This document shows, in pieces, positions 53,109 to 62,821 of a DNA stretch of 64,000 bases. This DNA comes from Gammaproteobacteria bacterium (lineage in GTDB: Bacteria > Pseudomonadota > Gammaproteobacteria > DSM-19610): NCBI GenBank assembly GCA_026197075.1, contig JAPHQV010000038.1, forward strand, positions 1-64,000. The letters are read 5' to 3'. Each line of letters opens with the position of its first letter. Positions within the stretch are counted from its first letter, which is position 1. The notes beneath the pieces were generated by a model that was not told where the DNA came from, ran no database searches, and saw nothing but the letters and a program-made list of their open reading frames with translations. The translations under genes were made by a program, and so were the position numbers.

Positions 53109-53708
53109 ATGTCAATGAAGTTACGGGTCATGCTCGTGGACGACCGGGACGAGCGAGTGGAGTTGCTCAGGGTGCCGCTGATGGCGGCCGGGCACGAAAT
53201 CATCGCCCGCGTGCATCCGGAGGATGACCTGCAGGCCAGGGTGCAGGAATGGAAGCCGGATATCATCATCGTGGATATGGATTCGCCCAGCCGCGATACC
53301 CTGGAACAGATGCGCTGTATCACACGGGATCAGCCTCGTCCCATCGTGATGTTCGCGGAAAGTGAGGACCGTAACCTGATCCACGATGCCGTCCAGGCCG
53401 GGGTCAGCGCCTACATCGTGGATGGACTGGGCCACAAGCGGGTCATCCCGATCCTGGAAGTGGCCATCGCCCGCTTCAACGAATTCCAGAACCTGCGCCG
53501 TGAGCTGGAGGAGACCCGGCTCAGCCTGGCTGAACGGCGCATGCTCGACCGGGCCAAGGCGCTGCTCATGGAACAACGTGGCTGGACCGAGAAACAGGCC
53601 TACCAGGCGCTGCGCAAGATGGCCATGGACCGCAATCTGCGCATGGGGCAGGTGGCGGAACAATTGGTGGCCATGTTCGAACTCATGGGCCTGGAGCCGC
53701 GTACATGA
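53109..53708 (+). CDS. nasT: ANTAR-domain RNA-binding antiterminator (NasT-like)
   Basis: A 199-aa protein with an N-terminal receiver (Asp11/12, acceptor-position Asp56) and a coiled linker. The C-terminal ANTAR domain (about 135-190; AERRMLDRAKALLMEQRGWTEKQAYQALRKMAM) binds paired hexaloop hairpins. NasT prevents termination in nitrate-assimilation leaders; its usual partner NasS, a nitrate-binding NrtA-like protein, is not encoded next to it. Such a leader is present in front of nrtA 1.8 kb downstream. An ATG at 53115 is an alternative start. Confidence 0.9.
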   Translation: MSMKLRVMLVDDRDERVELLRVPLMAAGHEIIARVHPEDDLQARVQEWKPDIIIVDMDSPSRDTLEQMRCITRDQPRPIVMFAESEDRNLIHDAVQAGVSAYIVDGLGHKRVIPILEVAIARFNEFQNLRRELEETRLSLAERRMLDRAKALLMEQRGWTEKQAYQALRKMAMDRNLRMGQVAEQLVAMFELMGLEPRT

Positions 53709-53717
53709 GAGGTTATT

Positions 53718-54881
53718 TTACATCTGGTAGGTAACCTGGAAGTGCAGCCAGTGCTGCTCCAGGCTGATGCGGTTGCCGGTGGGCGAGGTCAGGCTGTTCT
53801 CGAAACCATGACTGTAGGCGAAATTGCCGGACAGGTTCTCGGTGAGTTTCCGTGTCACGCCCACCCCCAGGTGAGTCTCGACAATGGCAACCGAGCCCAG
53901 GTTGGTATCCACCACGGCGGCACCGATGGGCGAGGCGCCATGGTTCAGGCCCAGGCGCAGGGTGGTGGCGGGCCCCATTCGCTTGCGCAGGCCGATGGCG
54001 TACACGGTCTGGTCCTTCCATCCGAAGGTGACCTGTGCCGGCACCGCTCCGCTGTAACCGGCGGGGCGTGAGAAGGATACCCGGTCACGCACGCTGTTGA
54101 AGTAGATACGCTTTACATCGGCCTCCACCACCAGGTCCTGGACACCGAGGTAGGCGGCGCCCACTGCCAGGCTGGCGGCGCCATCCAGGTCGAAGCCCAC
54201 CTGGCCTTCGGCGGTGTTGAATTCATGGGCGCTGGCATCCTGCTTGCTGCTGTAGGCCAGTCCCAGTTGCCAGTCAGGGGTCGCCCGGAAGGTCGCGCCG
54301 AGGGTGACGCCGATTCCGAACTGGCGGTTCTGGGGCAGGCTGAACTGGGGACTGTTGAGGGTCAGGCTCTGGTTGTAGATATTCAGGCTGGCCCCCAGGG
54401 CCAGCCGGTCGGTGAACTGGTAGCCCAGGGCCGGGCTGAACTGCAGCACCTCGCGCTGGCTGACCGCCGCCTGGTTGCCGGCCAGGTTGGGGAATACATC
54501 GGCCACATCCACGCCGAAGCCGGAGACCCCGGCCAGGCCCATGCCCAGTACCAGCCGTGGACTGAGCCGGAAGGCGACGGCGCCCGTGGGCAGGAAGGAA
54601 AGATTGGAGTCGCTGTCCACTCCATTGACGGAGCGGGGCGGATTCAGCAGGCTGAAACCCATGTCCAGGCGCACGCTTTCCATGCCCAGTCCCGCCAGTC
54701 CCGCGGGGTTGGTGAACAGGGTGGCGCTGTCCTCGGGCATGGCCACCACCGCGCCGGCCATACCGGCCTGGGTGGCATTGAGGCCCACACGCTGGTCGCC
54801 GTTGGTCGCGAAGGCGCTGGCATGCAGGACCAGCAGGGAAGAGGCAAGGGCGATACGACAACAGCGTGCAGCACGGCGCAT
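53718..54881 (-). CDS. FadL-family outer-membrane transporter
   Basis: A 387-aa outer-membrane protein with a signal peptide (cleavage near AFAT). The family N-terminal hatch is present (LNATQAGMAGAVVAMPEDSATLFTNPAG). The beta-barrel ends FQVTYQM. Members import long-chain fatty acids or aromatic hydrocarbons. It is inserted between nasT and the nitrate operon on the opposite strand, so it is probably unrelated to them. Confidence 0.88.
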   Translation of the reverse strand: MRRAARCCRIALASSLLVLHASAFATNGDQRVGLNATQAGMAGAVVAMPEDSATLFTNPAGLAGLGMESVRLDMGFSLLNPPRSVNGVDSDSNLSFLPTGAVAFRLSPRLVLGMGLAGVSGFGVDVADVFPNLAGNQAAVSQREVLQFSPALGYQFTDRLALGASLNIYNQSLTLNSPQFSLPQNRQFGIGVTLGATFRATPDWQLGLAYSSKQDASAHEFNTAEGQVGFDLDGAASLAVGAAYLGVQDLVVEADVKRIYFNSVRDRVSFSRPAGYSGAVPAQVTFGWKDQTVYAIGLRKRMGPATTLRLGLNHGASPIGAAVVDTNLGSVAIVETHLGVGVTRKLTENLSGNFAYSHGFENSLTSPTGNRISLEQHWLHFQVTYQM

Positions 54882-54977
54882 GCAATCATCCTTGGGGCGA
54901 AGGGCCCGGTGGTTGCTGGGACCGGGGCAGTATACACTGGAATATCAACTAAGTGCCTATTCCGAATGGAGTCTTCC

Positions 54978-55322
54978 ATGCGTAATTCATTTTTGCTGTT
55001 TACCCTCCTGTTGCTTGCGGGAACAGCAAGCGCCAATGACACTGCTGCACGGGAAAATGATCCGCGCGATCAGGCCATGATCGACCTGGCCTGGGATAGC
55101 GGCTGTTTCAATTGCCATGACGTCCACGAAGAAATACGCGGGCCTGCCTGGGTGGAAGTGGCGCGTCGCTATCGGGGCGATGACACGGCATTCGAACGGC
55201 TGGTGGTGACGGTGCGCGAAGGTGGCAGCGGTAACTGGGGCGATGACCGCATGTCGCCCAATCGCCGAGTGCCGGAGGAGGATATCCGTACCCTGGTTGA
55301 GTGGCTGTTGACCCTCGAGTAA
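54978..55322 (+). CDS. Small periplasmic c-type cytochrome
   Basis: A 114-aa class I cytochrome c. A signal peptide (to about Ala19) is followed by haem motif CFNCH (Cys43, Cys46, His47) and a probable axial Met in DDRMSPNRRVPEED, like c-551/c5 proteins. GGAG six bases before the ATG at 54978 sets the start; the long open frame upstream is antisense to the FadL gene. It is likely an electron carrier, and the partner is unknown. It precedes the nrt leader. Confidence 0.88.
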   Translation: MRNSFLLFTLLLLAGTASANDTAARENDPRDQAMIDLAWDSGCFNCHDVHEEIRGPAWVEVARRYRGDDTAFERLVVTVREGGSGNWGDDRMSPNRRVPEEDIRTLVEWLLTLE

Positions 55323-55464
55323 TCACACCCAATCCATTTTTGGATGCTGAAATGGTGCGTCGGCGCACATTCGCGCCTGTTCCTGGTGCGTGTTTCCTCT
55401 TGCCGGTGAGCGTCTTCCGGAAAAAATGCAGCGCTCGAATAGTAAAATCAAACAGATGAGAAAC

Positions 55465-55480
55465 TGGCACGGTTGATGCT
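55465..55480 (+). promoter_or_regulatory. Sigma-54 promoter of the nrt operon
   Basis: TGGCACGGTTGATGCT: the -24 element is perfect and the -12 GC is at the exact spacing (ATGC instead of TTGC). The predicted start, near 55491, places the ANTAR-type hairpins at the very 5' end of the transcript. Confidence 0.7.
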
Positions 55481-55497
55481 TTAGGAAAAACATCATA

Positions 55498-55587
55498 GAC
55501 GGACCGCAACGGAGTGGTCCGTCACTGTGACATCCGACCCGGTTATCGGGATCGGTTCGGTAACAGGCCAACCAACGATGGGTTGGC
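55498..55587 (+). promoter_or_regulatory. Candidate NasT (ANTAR) target: two AACG hexaloop hairpins
   Basis: Hairpin 1 (55498-55523) has an 8-bp stem GACGGACC/GGTCCGTC, two further pairs, and hexaloop AACGGA (55508-55513). Hairpin 2 (55567-55587) has stem GCCAACC with one bulged G and hexaloop AACGAT (55574-55579). Both loops have A at position 1 and G at position 4, the ANTAR-target signature. The linker (43 nt) is longer than in the best-known leaders and contains a small CCCG/CGGG stem. Confidence 0.7.
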
Positions 55588-55599
55588 ACACGGACAACG

Positions 55600-55650
55600 G
55601 CGTCCATGCGCACGGGAATCTCCCCGGCCGCGCGTGGACGCTTTTTTTTT
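55600..55650 (+). terminator. Leader terminator upstream of nrtA
   Basis: A 12-bp stem (GCGTCCATGCGC with GCGCGTGGACGC, one G-T pair) has an 18-nt loop and is followed by nine T. It lies 30 bases before the nrtA start and would stop transcription unless relieved by NasT. This and the hairpins account for 55491-55650 of the 357-bp gap 55323-55679; 55323-55464 shows only the promoter region. Confidence 0.85.
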
Positions 55651-55679
55651 GGGTTGAATTTGAGTGCAGGAGTGACGCG

Positions 55680-57080
55680 ATGATCAAGGCAATGAAATAC
55701 ACGGGCATAGTGAAGCGGGAACCGCTGGTGAAGGCCATGGCGGCACTCTTTTCCGGAGTGCTGCTGCTGGGCATGAGCCAGGCTCATGCCGTGGGCGATC
55801 TGGAAAAGGAGGACTTGAAGTTCGGCTTCATCAAACTGACGGACATGGCCCCCCTGGCCATCGCCTATGAAAAAAGATTTTTCGAGGACGAGGGCCTGTA
55901 TGTGACCCTGGAGGCGCAGGCCAACTGGAAGGTGCTGCTGGATCGGGTCATTTCCGGGGAACTGGATGGCGCTCACATGCTGGCGGGCCAGCCCCTGGGT
56001 GCCACCATCGGTTTCGGCACTCAGGCGCACATCATCACCGCCTTCTCCATGGACCTGAACGGCAACGGCATCACCGTATCCAATGAGGTCTGGGAGCAGA
56101 TGAAGCCCCATATACCCATGGAAAACGGCAAGCCGGTCCACCCCATCAAGGCGGATTACCTGAAACCGGTGGTGGAGCAGTACAAGCGCGAGGGCAAGCC
56201 CTTCAAGATGGGCATGGTGTTCCCGGTCTCCACCCACAACTATGAACTGCGCTACTGGCTGGCCGCCGGCGGCATCAACCCCGGCTACTACGCGCCCCAC
56301 AAGGGCGATACCTCCGGCACCATCGGTGCCGACGCCCTGTTGTCCGTGACACCGCCGCCGCAGATGCCATCCACCATGGAGGCGGGCACCATCCATGGCT
56401 ATTGCGTGGGTGAGCCCTGGAACCAGCAGGCGGTGTTCAAGGGCATCGGGGTCCCGGTCATCACCGATTATGAAATCTGGAAGAACAATCCCGAGAAGGT
56501 GTTCGGGGTATCCCAGCAGTGGGCCGATGCCAATCCCAACACCCACAAGGCGGTGATCAAGGCCATGATCCGCGCCGCCAAGTGGCTGGATGACAATGAC
56601 AACGCCAATCGTCCCGAGGCGGTGAAGATCCTGTCACGACCGGAATACGTGGGCGCCGACTATGACGTCATCGCCAATTCCATGACCGGAACCTTCGAAT
56701 ATGAAAAGGGTGACAAGCGTGAAGTGCCGGACTTCAACGTGTTCTTCCGCTACCACGCTACCTATCCCTACTACTCGGACGCCGTCTGGTACCTGAGCCA
56801 GATGCGCCGCTGGGGCCAGATCGCCGATCCGAAGCCGGACAGCTGGTACATGGACATCGCCAAAAAGGTCTATCGGCCCGACCTGTATGCGGAGGCGGCC
56901 AGGGAGCTGATCGCCGAAGGCAAGATGGCTGCCAGCGACTTCCCGGACTTTGCCACGGAAACCGGCTTCCGGGCGCCGCAGAGCGAGTTCATCGACGGCA
57001 TCACCTTCGACGGCACCCGGCCCAATGCCTACCTCGAGTCCTTCACCATCGGGCTCAAGGGCGACGAGGTGGTGAAGTAA
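55680..57080 (+). CDS. nrtA: Nitrate ABC transporter, substrate-binding protein
   Basis: A 466-aa periplasmic nitrate-binding protein. A signal peptide (MSQAHAVG cleavage, about residue 37) is followed by the NrtA core: [78 protein letters not shown] at 55668-55672, seven bases before the ATG, decides the start; the frame upstream runs through the terminator. It is the first gene of nrtABC-nirBD-nasA. Confidence 0.93.
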   Translation: MIKAMKYTGIVKREPLVKAMAALFSGVLLLGMSQAHAVGDLEKEDLKFGFIKLTDMAPLAIAYEKRFFEDEGLYVTLEAQANWKVLLDRVISGELDGAHMLAGQPLGATIGFGTQAHIITAFSMDLNGNGITVSNEVWEQMKPHIPMENGKPVHPIKADYLKPVVEQYKREGKPFKMGMVFPVSTHNYELRYWLAAGGINPGYYAPHKGDTSGTIGADALLSVTPPPQMPSTMEAGTIHGYCVGEPWNQQAVFKGIGVPVITDYEIWKNNPEKVFGVSQQWADANPNTHKAVIKAMIRAAKWLDDNDNANRPEAVKILSRPEYVGADYDVIANSMTGTFEYEKGDKREVPDFNVFFRYHATYPYYSDAVWYLSQMRRWGQIADPKPDSWYMDIAKKVYRPDLYAEAARELIAEGKMAASDFPDFATETGFRAPQSEFIDGITFDGTRPNAYLESFTIGLKGDEVVK

Positions 57081-57131
57081 TGCGGGTGTCGAATGTTGTA
57101 ATGATTGGGTAGGTATGAGCAGAGGTTTCTC

Positions 57132-58148
57132 ATGATAGTACAGATGATGTCACGCATCGGTGAGCAGGATTGGCTGGCCCCCCTGGTCAAGCTGGCCCGC
57201 GGCGAGAACCCAGGGCGGCAGTTGCAGATCATCCACCGCGCCTTCCTGGTGCCACTGCTGGCCTTCGGCCTGTTCCTGGCCCTGTGGAGTGGTGCCGCGG
57301 CGCGCATCGAAACCTCGCTGGGACAGGTGCCGGGACCCTCCCAGGTCTGGCAGCAGGCGCAGGGCCTGCTGGAAGAACATCGCCAGGAACGCGCCAAGGC
57401 GGAGGCCTTCCATGAACGCCAGCTTGAGCGCAATGCGGCGCGCCTGGCGAAGGACCCGGATGCCGAGGTGACGGTGCGCGCCTATACCGGTCGTCCCACC
57501 TTCATCGACCAGGTGTTCACCAGCCTCAAGACCGTGGCCACGGGTTTCGTGATCGCCAGCCTGATCGCCATTCCCATCGGGATCGCCTGCGGACTGAGCC
57601 CGGTGCTCTACAACGCCTTGAACCCGCTCATCCAGCTGTTCAAGCCGGTCTCGCCCCTGGCCTGGTTGCCCATCGTCACGCTCATCGTCAGTGCGGTATA
57701 TGTGTCCGACGATCCCATGTTCCCGCGCGCCTTCGTGACCTCGGCCATCACCGTGACCCTCTGTTGCATCTGGCCCACCATCATCAACACCACCGTGGGG
57801 GTGGCCGGCATCGACAAGGACCTGCTCAATGTCAGCCGTGTGCTGCGCCTGGGCTGGTTCACCAAGGTGCGCAGGATCGTCATCCCCTCGGCCATCCCCA
57901 TGATATTCGCCGGCCTGCGCCTGTCCCTGGGCATCGGCTGGATGGTGCTCATCGCAGCGGAGATGCTGGCCCAGAACCCGGGCCTCGGGAAATTCGTGTG
58001 GGACGAGTTCCAGAACGGCAGTTCCGATTCACTGGGCCGCATCATGGTGGCGGTATTCGCCATCGGCCTGATCGGCTTCCTGCTCGACCGCCTGATGCTC
58101 GGCCTGCAACGCTGGCTGAGCTGGGACCGCAACGCGGTACTGCGCTGA
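57132..58148 (+). CDS. nrtB: Nitrate ABC transporter permease
   Basis: A 338-aa inner-membrane permease. One N-terminal helix (about 38-58) is followed by a periplasmic helical insert (GQVPGPSQVWQQAQGLLEEHRQE) and the BPD_transp_1 domain with the EAA-type loop (NVSRVLRLGWFTKVRRIVIPSAIP). The ATG at 57132 has AGAGG six bases upstream; an earlier TTG (57105) lacks one. Confidence 0.93.
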   Translation: MIVQMMSRIGEQDWLAPLVKLARGENPGRQLQIIHRAFLVPLLAFGLFLALWSGAAARIETSLGQVPGPSQVWQQAQGLLEEHRQERAKAEAFHERQLERNAARLAKDPDAEVTVRAYTGRPTFIDQVFTSLKTVATGFVIASLIAIPIGIACGLSPVLYNALNPLIQLFKPVSPLAWLPIVTLIVSAVYVSDDPMFPRAFVTSAITVTLCCIWPTIINTTVGVAGIDKDLLNVSRVLRLGWFTKVRRIVIPSAIPMIFAGLRLSLGIGWMVLIAAEMLAQNPGLGKFVWDEFQNGSSDSLGRIMVAVFAIGLIGFLLDRLMLGLQRWLSWDRNAVLR

Positions 58149-58161
58149 AGGAGACACAGAC

Positions 58162-60243
58162 ATGAGCAACGAACACCTGGAAATCTCGCGGGTCACCATT
58201 GACTTCCCGACGGACAACGGCCCGTTCCGGGCGCTGGAGGACATCAGCCTGAAGATCGCCAAGGGCGAATTCGTCTCCCTCATCGGTCATTCGGGTTGCG
58301 GCAAGTCCACGGTCCTGAACATCGTCGCCGGCCTGTACCAGGCAACAAGTGGCGGGGTGATCCTCGACGGCAGGGAAGTGAACGAGCCGGGACCGGACCG
58401 CGCGGTGGTGTTCCAGAACCACTCCCTGCTGCCCTGGCTCACCGCCTACCAGAACGTGGAGCTGGCCGTGAAGCAGGTGTTTCGCGGCCGCAAGAGCCGC
58501 CGCGAAATGGACGAGTGGATACGCCACAACCTGGAGCTGGTGCACATGGATCATGCACTGCACAAGCGCCCAGACGAGATTTCCGGCGGCATGAAGCAGC
58601 GCGTGGGCATCGCCCGCGCCCTGGCCATGGAGCCCAAGGTGTTGCTGCTGGACGAGCCCTTCGGAGCCCTGGACGCCCTTACCCGCACCCATATGCAGGA
58701 CTCGCTCATGGAGATCCAGCAGGTGTTGGGCAACACCGTGATCATGATCACCCACGACGTGGACGAGGCCGTGTTGCTGTCCGACCGCATCGTAATGATG
58801 ACCAATGGTCCCGCCGCCACCGTCGGCGACATCCTGGAGGTCGACCTGCCGCGGCCCCGTCGGCGTCTGGAACTGGCGGAAGACCCCGCCTACAACCATT
58901 TCCGTGCGGAAGTGGTGCGCTTCCTGCACGAGGGCCATACGCGACCGAAACCAACAGCACAGGCCGAGAACAGGACACCGCTGGAAAAGACCGAGCTGAA
59001 GATTGGCTTCATGCCACTCACCGACTGCGCGCCCCTGGTGGTGGCCCGGGAGAAGGGCTTTTTCGCGGAACAGGGGCTCGACGTCAACCTGGTTCGCGAA
59101 TCGTCTTGGGCCAATATCCGCGACAAGGTGCGCTATGGTCTGCTCGATGGAGCCCAGATGTTGGCGGGCATTCCTCTGGCGGCCAGCGTGCCCTCGCGTG
59201 GCACGCCCATGGTGGCGGCCATGAGCCTCGACCTCAATGGCAATGCCATCACTGTGTCCCGCGAGCTGTATGCCCGCATGCAGGCCACGGGCGAGGACCT
59301 GCACGATGCCATGGGTAGCGCCCGCGCGCTGCGCAAGGTAATCGATATCGACCAGCAGCAGGATGTCGAGCCGCTGATCTTCGCCGTGGTATTCCCGGAA
59401 TCCTCCCACAACTACCTATTGCGCTACTGGATGGCGAGTGCCGGAATCGATCCGGATGTCGACGTGATCCTACTGGTGGTTCCGCCACCGCGGATGGTGA
59501 GTCACCTGAAGCAGGGGCTGATCTCGGGTTTCTGCGTCGGCGAGCCCTGGAACGCCCTGGCGGTGGAAAAGGCCAAGGGTCATACCCTCATCAGCAGCCA
59601 TGCCATCTGGAACAACCACCCCGAGAAGGTCTATGGAGCTACCCGCGCCTGGTCGGAGCAGCATCCTCACAGCCTGCAGGCCCTGGTCACGGCTCTCATG
59701 CGGGCCTGCGCCTGGATCGACGACACGGGCAATCGCGAGGAACTCTGTATGCTGCTGGGCCAGTCGCGCTACCTGGATTGTCCACCGGAGGTGCTGCGCC
59801 ACTCCCTGAGTGGAACCTACCCCACCTGCGCCGGCGAGCCGCCTCTGGCGTGTCCCGATTTCAATGTCTTCCATCGTTATGCGGCCAACTATCCCTGGCG
59901 TTCCCATGCCCTCTGGACACTGGGCCAGATGCAGCGCTGGGGACAGCTGGGCGGGGCCGCGGATCTGAACCGGATCGCGCGCGAGGTCTACCGGCCCGAA
60001 TGGTACCGCGCGGCCGCGCGGACCCTGGGTTACCCGGTGCTGGAGCAGGAGTACAAGCGCGAAGGGTTGCACGCGGCACCCTGGACCCTGCAGGAAAAGG
60101 AACAGGCCATCGTCATGGGCGCGGATGCCTTCATGGATGGCCGGGTGTTCGACCCGGATGAGCTGGCGGCCTACTTGCGTGGCTTTTCCACCGACCCACA
60201 TGAAACAAGCGGCCAGCGCCTGGCCCTGGAGTGCGTGAAATGA
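58162..60243 (+). CDS. nrtC: Nitrate ABC transporter ATPase fused to an NrtA-like domain
   Basis: A 693-aa protein like cyanobacterial NrtC. Residues 1-262 are the ATPase: Walker A GHSGCGKST (42-50), signature ISGGMKQ (140-146), Walker B LLLDEP (161-166). Residues 278-690 are an NrtA-like binding domain (LKIGFMPLTDCAPLVVAREKGFF, FCVGEPWNAL, HRYAANYPWRSHALW). In cyanobacteria this domain is cytoplasmic and regulates transport. No separate nrtD ATPase gene is present, so NrtC may act as a homodimer. It overlaps nirB by four bases. Confidence 0.92.
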   Translation: MSNEHLEISRVTIDFPTDNGPFRALEDISLKIAKGEFVSLIGHSGCGKSTVLNIVAGLYQATSGGVILDGREVNEPGPDRAVVFQNHSLLPWLTAYQNVELAVKQVFRGRKSRREMDEWIRHNLELVHMDHALHKRPDEISGGMKQRVGIARALAMEPKVLLLDEPFGALDALTRTHMQDSLMEIQQVLGNTVIMITHDVDEAVLLSDRIVMMTNGPAATVGDILEVDLPRPRRRLELAEDPAYNHFRAEVVRFLHEGHTRPKPTAQAENRTPLEKTELKIGFMPLTDCAPLVVAREKGFFAEQGLDVNLVRESSWANIRDKVRYGLLDGAQMLAGIPLAASVPSRGTPMVAAMSLDLNGNAITVSRELYARMQATGEDLHDAMGSARALRKVIDIDQQQDVEPLIFAVVFPESSHNYLLRYWMASAGIDPDVDVILLVVPPPRMVSHLKQGLISGFCVGEPWNALAVEKAKGHTLISSHAIWNNHPEKVYGATRAWSEQHPHSLQALVTALMRACAWIDDTGNREELCMLLGQSRYLDCPPEVLRHSLSGTYPTCAGEPPLACPDFNVFHRYAANYPWRSHALWTLGQMQRWGQLGGAADLNRIAREVYRPEWYRAAARTLGYPVLEQEYKREGLHAAPWTLQEKEQAIVMGADAFMDGRVFDPDELAAYLRGFSTDPHETSGQRLALECVK

Positions 60244-62684
60244 AAGAGAAACTGGTATTGATCGGCAATGGCATGGCGGGCATGCGCACGGTGGAGGAAT
60301 TGCTCAAGATCGATCCGGAGCAATATGACATCACGGTGTTCGGCGCCGAGCCCTACGGGAACTATAACCGCATCATGCTCTCCCCGGTGCTGGCCGGTGA
60401 GAAGACCATCGATCAGATCATGCTCAATGACGAGCAATGGTATGCGGAGCACGGCATCCAGTTGCACAAGGGCAAGCAGATCGTCGACATCGACCGTGCC
60501 CGCCGCCGTGTGATCGCGGCCGACGGCACGCAAGCGCCTTACGATCGCCTGATCCTGGCCACCGGTTCCACACCCTTCATCATCCCGGTGCCGGGCCGGG
60601 ACCTGGAAGGGGTGATCGGCTTTCGCGACATCCAGGATGTGGACCGCATGCTGGCGGCGACCACAAGATCCGATGGTCATGCGGTGGTGATCGGTGGCGG
60701 CCTGCTGGGCCTGGAAGCGGCCAACGGCCTGCTCAAGCAGGGCATGCGCGTCACCGTGGTGCACCTGCTCGACAGCCTGATGGAGCGCCAGCTCGACAAG
60801 GCGGCCGCCAAGCTGCTCAAACGTTCCCTGGAGCAGAGAGGCATCCAGTTCCTCATGGAGGCGCAGACCGAGGCGATCCTGGGCCAGGAGCGAGTGGAGG
60901 CGGTGCGCTTCAAGGACGGCAGTGAGCTTTCCGCCGACCTGGTGGTGATGGCCGTGGGCATACGTCCCAATATCGAGTTGGCCCGGCAGGTGGGACTGCA
61001 CTGCGAGCGCGGCGTGGTGGTGACCGACACCCTGCAGACCTACGACCCGCGGGTGTATGCGGTCGGTGAATGCGTACAGCACCGTGGGACCACCTATGGC
61101 CTGGTGGCGCCGCTGTTCGAGCAGGCCAAGGTCTGTGCCAACCACCTGGCCAAACACGGCATCGCCCGCTACGAAGGGTCCATCACCTCCACCAAGCTCA
61201 AGGTCACCGGGATCGACCTGTTCTCCGCCGGGGATTTCAGCGGCGATGACAGCACCGAGGAACTGCTGCTACAGGACCCGGCCCGCGGCATTTACAAGAA
61301 GGTGGTGGTGAAGGACAACCGCATCCAGGGCGCGGTGATGTATGGCGACACCCTGGACGGAACCTGGTTTTTCGAGCTGATGCGCGATGGCACCGACATC
61401 TCGGAATTGCGCGAGAACCTGCTGTTCGGCCAGGCGCACCTGGGGGATTCCGGTCATGGCCCGGAAAAACGCGTGGCGGCCATGGCGGACACGGCGGAGA
61501 TCTGCGGCTGCAACGGTGTGTGCAAGGGCGATATCGTCAAGGCCATCGGCGACAAGAAACTGTTCACCCTGGAGGAGGTGCGTGCCCACACCAAGGCCTC
61601 CAGTTCCTGCGGTTCCTGTACCGGTCTGGTGGAGGCGCTGCTGGCCCATACGGTGGGCGGCGACTATTCGGCCGCCCCGTACCGCAAGCCACTTTGTGGC
61701 TGTACCGAGCACAGCCATGACGAGGTGCGCGCGGCGCTGGTTGCCAATGAACTCAAGACCATGGCGGCGGTGCGCGACTTCCTGGAATGGAAGACGCCCG
61801 ATGGCTGTCCCAAGTGCCGCACCGCGCTGAACTACTACCTGCTCTGTGCCTGGCCCGCCGAATACCAGGATGACAGCCAGTCGCGATTCATCAACGAGCG
61901 CGCCCATGCCAATATCCAGAAGGACGCGACCTATTCCGTCATCCCGCGCATGTGGGGCGGTGGCACCACGCCCGATGAGCTGCGCGCCATCGCCGATGCG
62001 GCCGACAAGTTCAATATCAAGACGGTGCATGTCACCGGCGGCCAGCGTATCGGCCTGTATGGACTGAAAAAGGAGGAACTGCCGGAAATATGGGCCGATC
62101 TCGGCGCCCGCGGCCTGGTATCGGGTCACGCCTACGGCAAGGCCCTGCGCACCGTGAAGACCTGCGTCGGCAAGGAATGGTGTCGCTTCGGCACCCAGGA
62201 TTCGACCCAGATGGGCATCGACCTGGAAAAGATGACCTGGGGTTCCTGGACACCGCACAAGTTCAAGATGGCGGCCTCCGGTTGTCCGCGCAACTGCGCG
62301 GAAGCCACCATCAAGGATTTCGGCGTGGTGTGCGTGGACTCCGGTTACGAGTTGCACGTGGGTGGAAACGGTGGCGTGAAGGTGCGCGCCACCGATTTCC
62401 TTTGCGCCGTGAAAACCCCGGACGAGGTACTCGAATACTGCGCGGCTTACATGCAGCTGTATCGCGAGAACGCCCATTACCTGGAGCGCACCGCACCCTG
62501 GATCGAACGCGTTGGGCTTGCCTATGTGAAGGGTTGCATCGTCGAGGACGAGGCACAGCGCAAGGCCCTGGCGGCACGTTTCCGATTCGCCCAGCAGTTC
62601 GCCCAGGACGATCCCTGGAGTGCATGCGCCAAGGGCGAGGACCAGCATGAATTCACCCCCATCCTGCAGGTGGGGCAAGCATGA
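60240..62684 (+). CDS. nirB: NADH-dependent nitrite reductase, large subunit
   Basis: An 814-aa cytoplasmic sirohaem enzyme that reduces nitrite to ammonium. FAD domain (LVLIGNGMAGMRTVEELL), NADH motif GGGLLGLEAANG, two CxCxxxC-type [2Fe-2S] segments (CGCNGVCKGD with SSCGSCTG; CGCTEHSHDE with CPKCRTAL), and a C-terminal sirohaem/4Fe-4S site (TCVGKEWC and SGCPRNC). GGAG precedes the ATG at 60240; the GTG at 60231 is less likely. Coupled to nrtC by ATGA. Confidence 0.95.
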   Translation: MKEKLVLIGNGMAGMRTVEELLKIDPEQYDITVFGAEPYGNYNRIMLSPVLAGEKTIDQIMLNDEQWYAEHGIQLHKGKQIVDIDRARRRVIAADGTQAPYDRLILATGSTPFIIPVPGRDLEGVIGFRDIQDVDRMLAATTRSDGHAVVIGGGLLGLEAANGLLKQGMRVTVVHLLDSLMERQLDKAAAKLLKRSLEQRGIQFLMEAQTEAILGQERVEAVRFKDGSELSADLVVMAVGIRPNIELARQVGLHCERGVVVTDTLQTYDPRVYAVGECVQHRGTTYGLVAPLFEQAKVCANHLAKHGIARYEGSITSTKLKVTGIDLFSAGDFSGDDSTEELLLQDPARGIYKKVVVKDNRIQGAVMYGDTLDGTWFFELMRDGTDISELRENLLFGQAHLGDSGHGPEKRVAAMADTAEICGCNGVCKGDIVKAIGDKKLFTLEEVRAHTKASSSCGSCTGLVEALLAHTVGGDYSAAPYRKPLCGCTEHSHDEVRAALVANELKTMAAVRDFLEWKTPDGCPKCRTALNYYLLCAWPAEYQDDSQSRFINERAHANIQKDATYSVIPRMWGGGTTPDELRAIADAADKFNIKTVHVTGGQRIGLYGLKKEELPEIWADLGARGLVSGHAYGKALRTVKTCVGKEWCRFGTQDSTQMGIDLEKMTWGSWTPHKFKMAASGCPRNCAEATIKDFGVVCVDSGYELHVGGNGGVKVRATDFLCAVKTPDEVLEYCAAYMQLYRENAHYLERTAPWIERVGLAYVKGCIVEDEAQRKALAARFRFAQQFAQDDPWSACAKGEDQHEFTPILQVGQA

Positions 62685-62706
62685 GGCATAAGGTGGAATA
62701 TGATTT

Positions 62707-62775
62707 CGTCATTCCCGCGAAGGCGGGAATCCAGTGCCTCGAATCTCATGGATTCCCGCCTTCGCGGGAATGACG
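62707..62775. repeat. Palindrome CGTCATTCCCGCGAAGGCGG between nirB and nirD
   Basis: Arms 62707-62733 and 62749-62775 are perfect 27-bp reverse complements around a 15-nt loop. This repeat type is widespread in proteobacteria. Here it splits the nir operon and could lower nirD and nasA expression or protect the nirB message. Confidence 0.88.
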
Positions 62776-62821
62776 GGAAATTGAATTATTCACAGGCATT
62801 TCGGTTCAGGAGCCGAGGATT

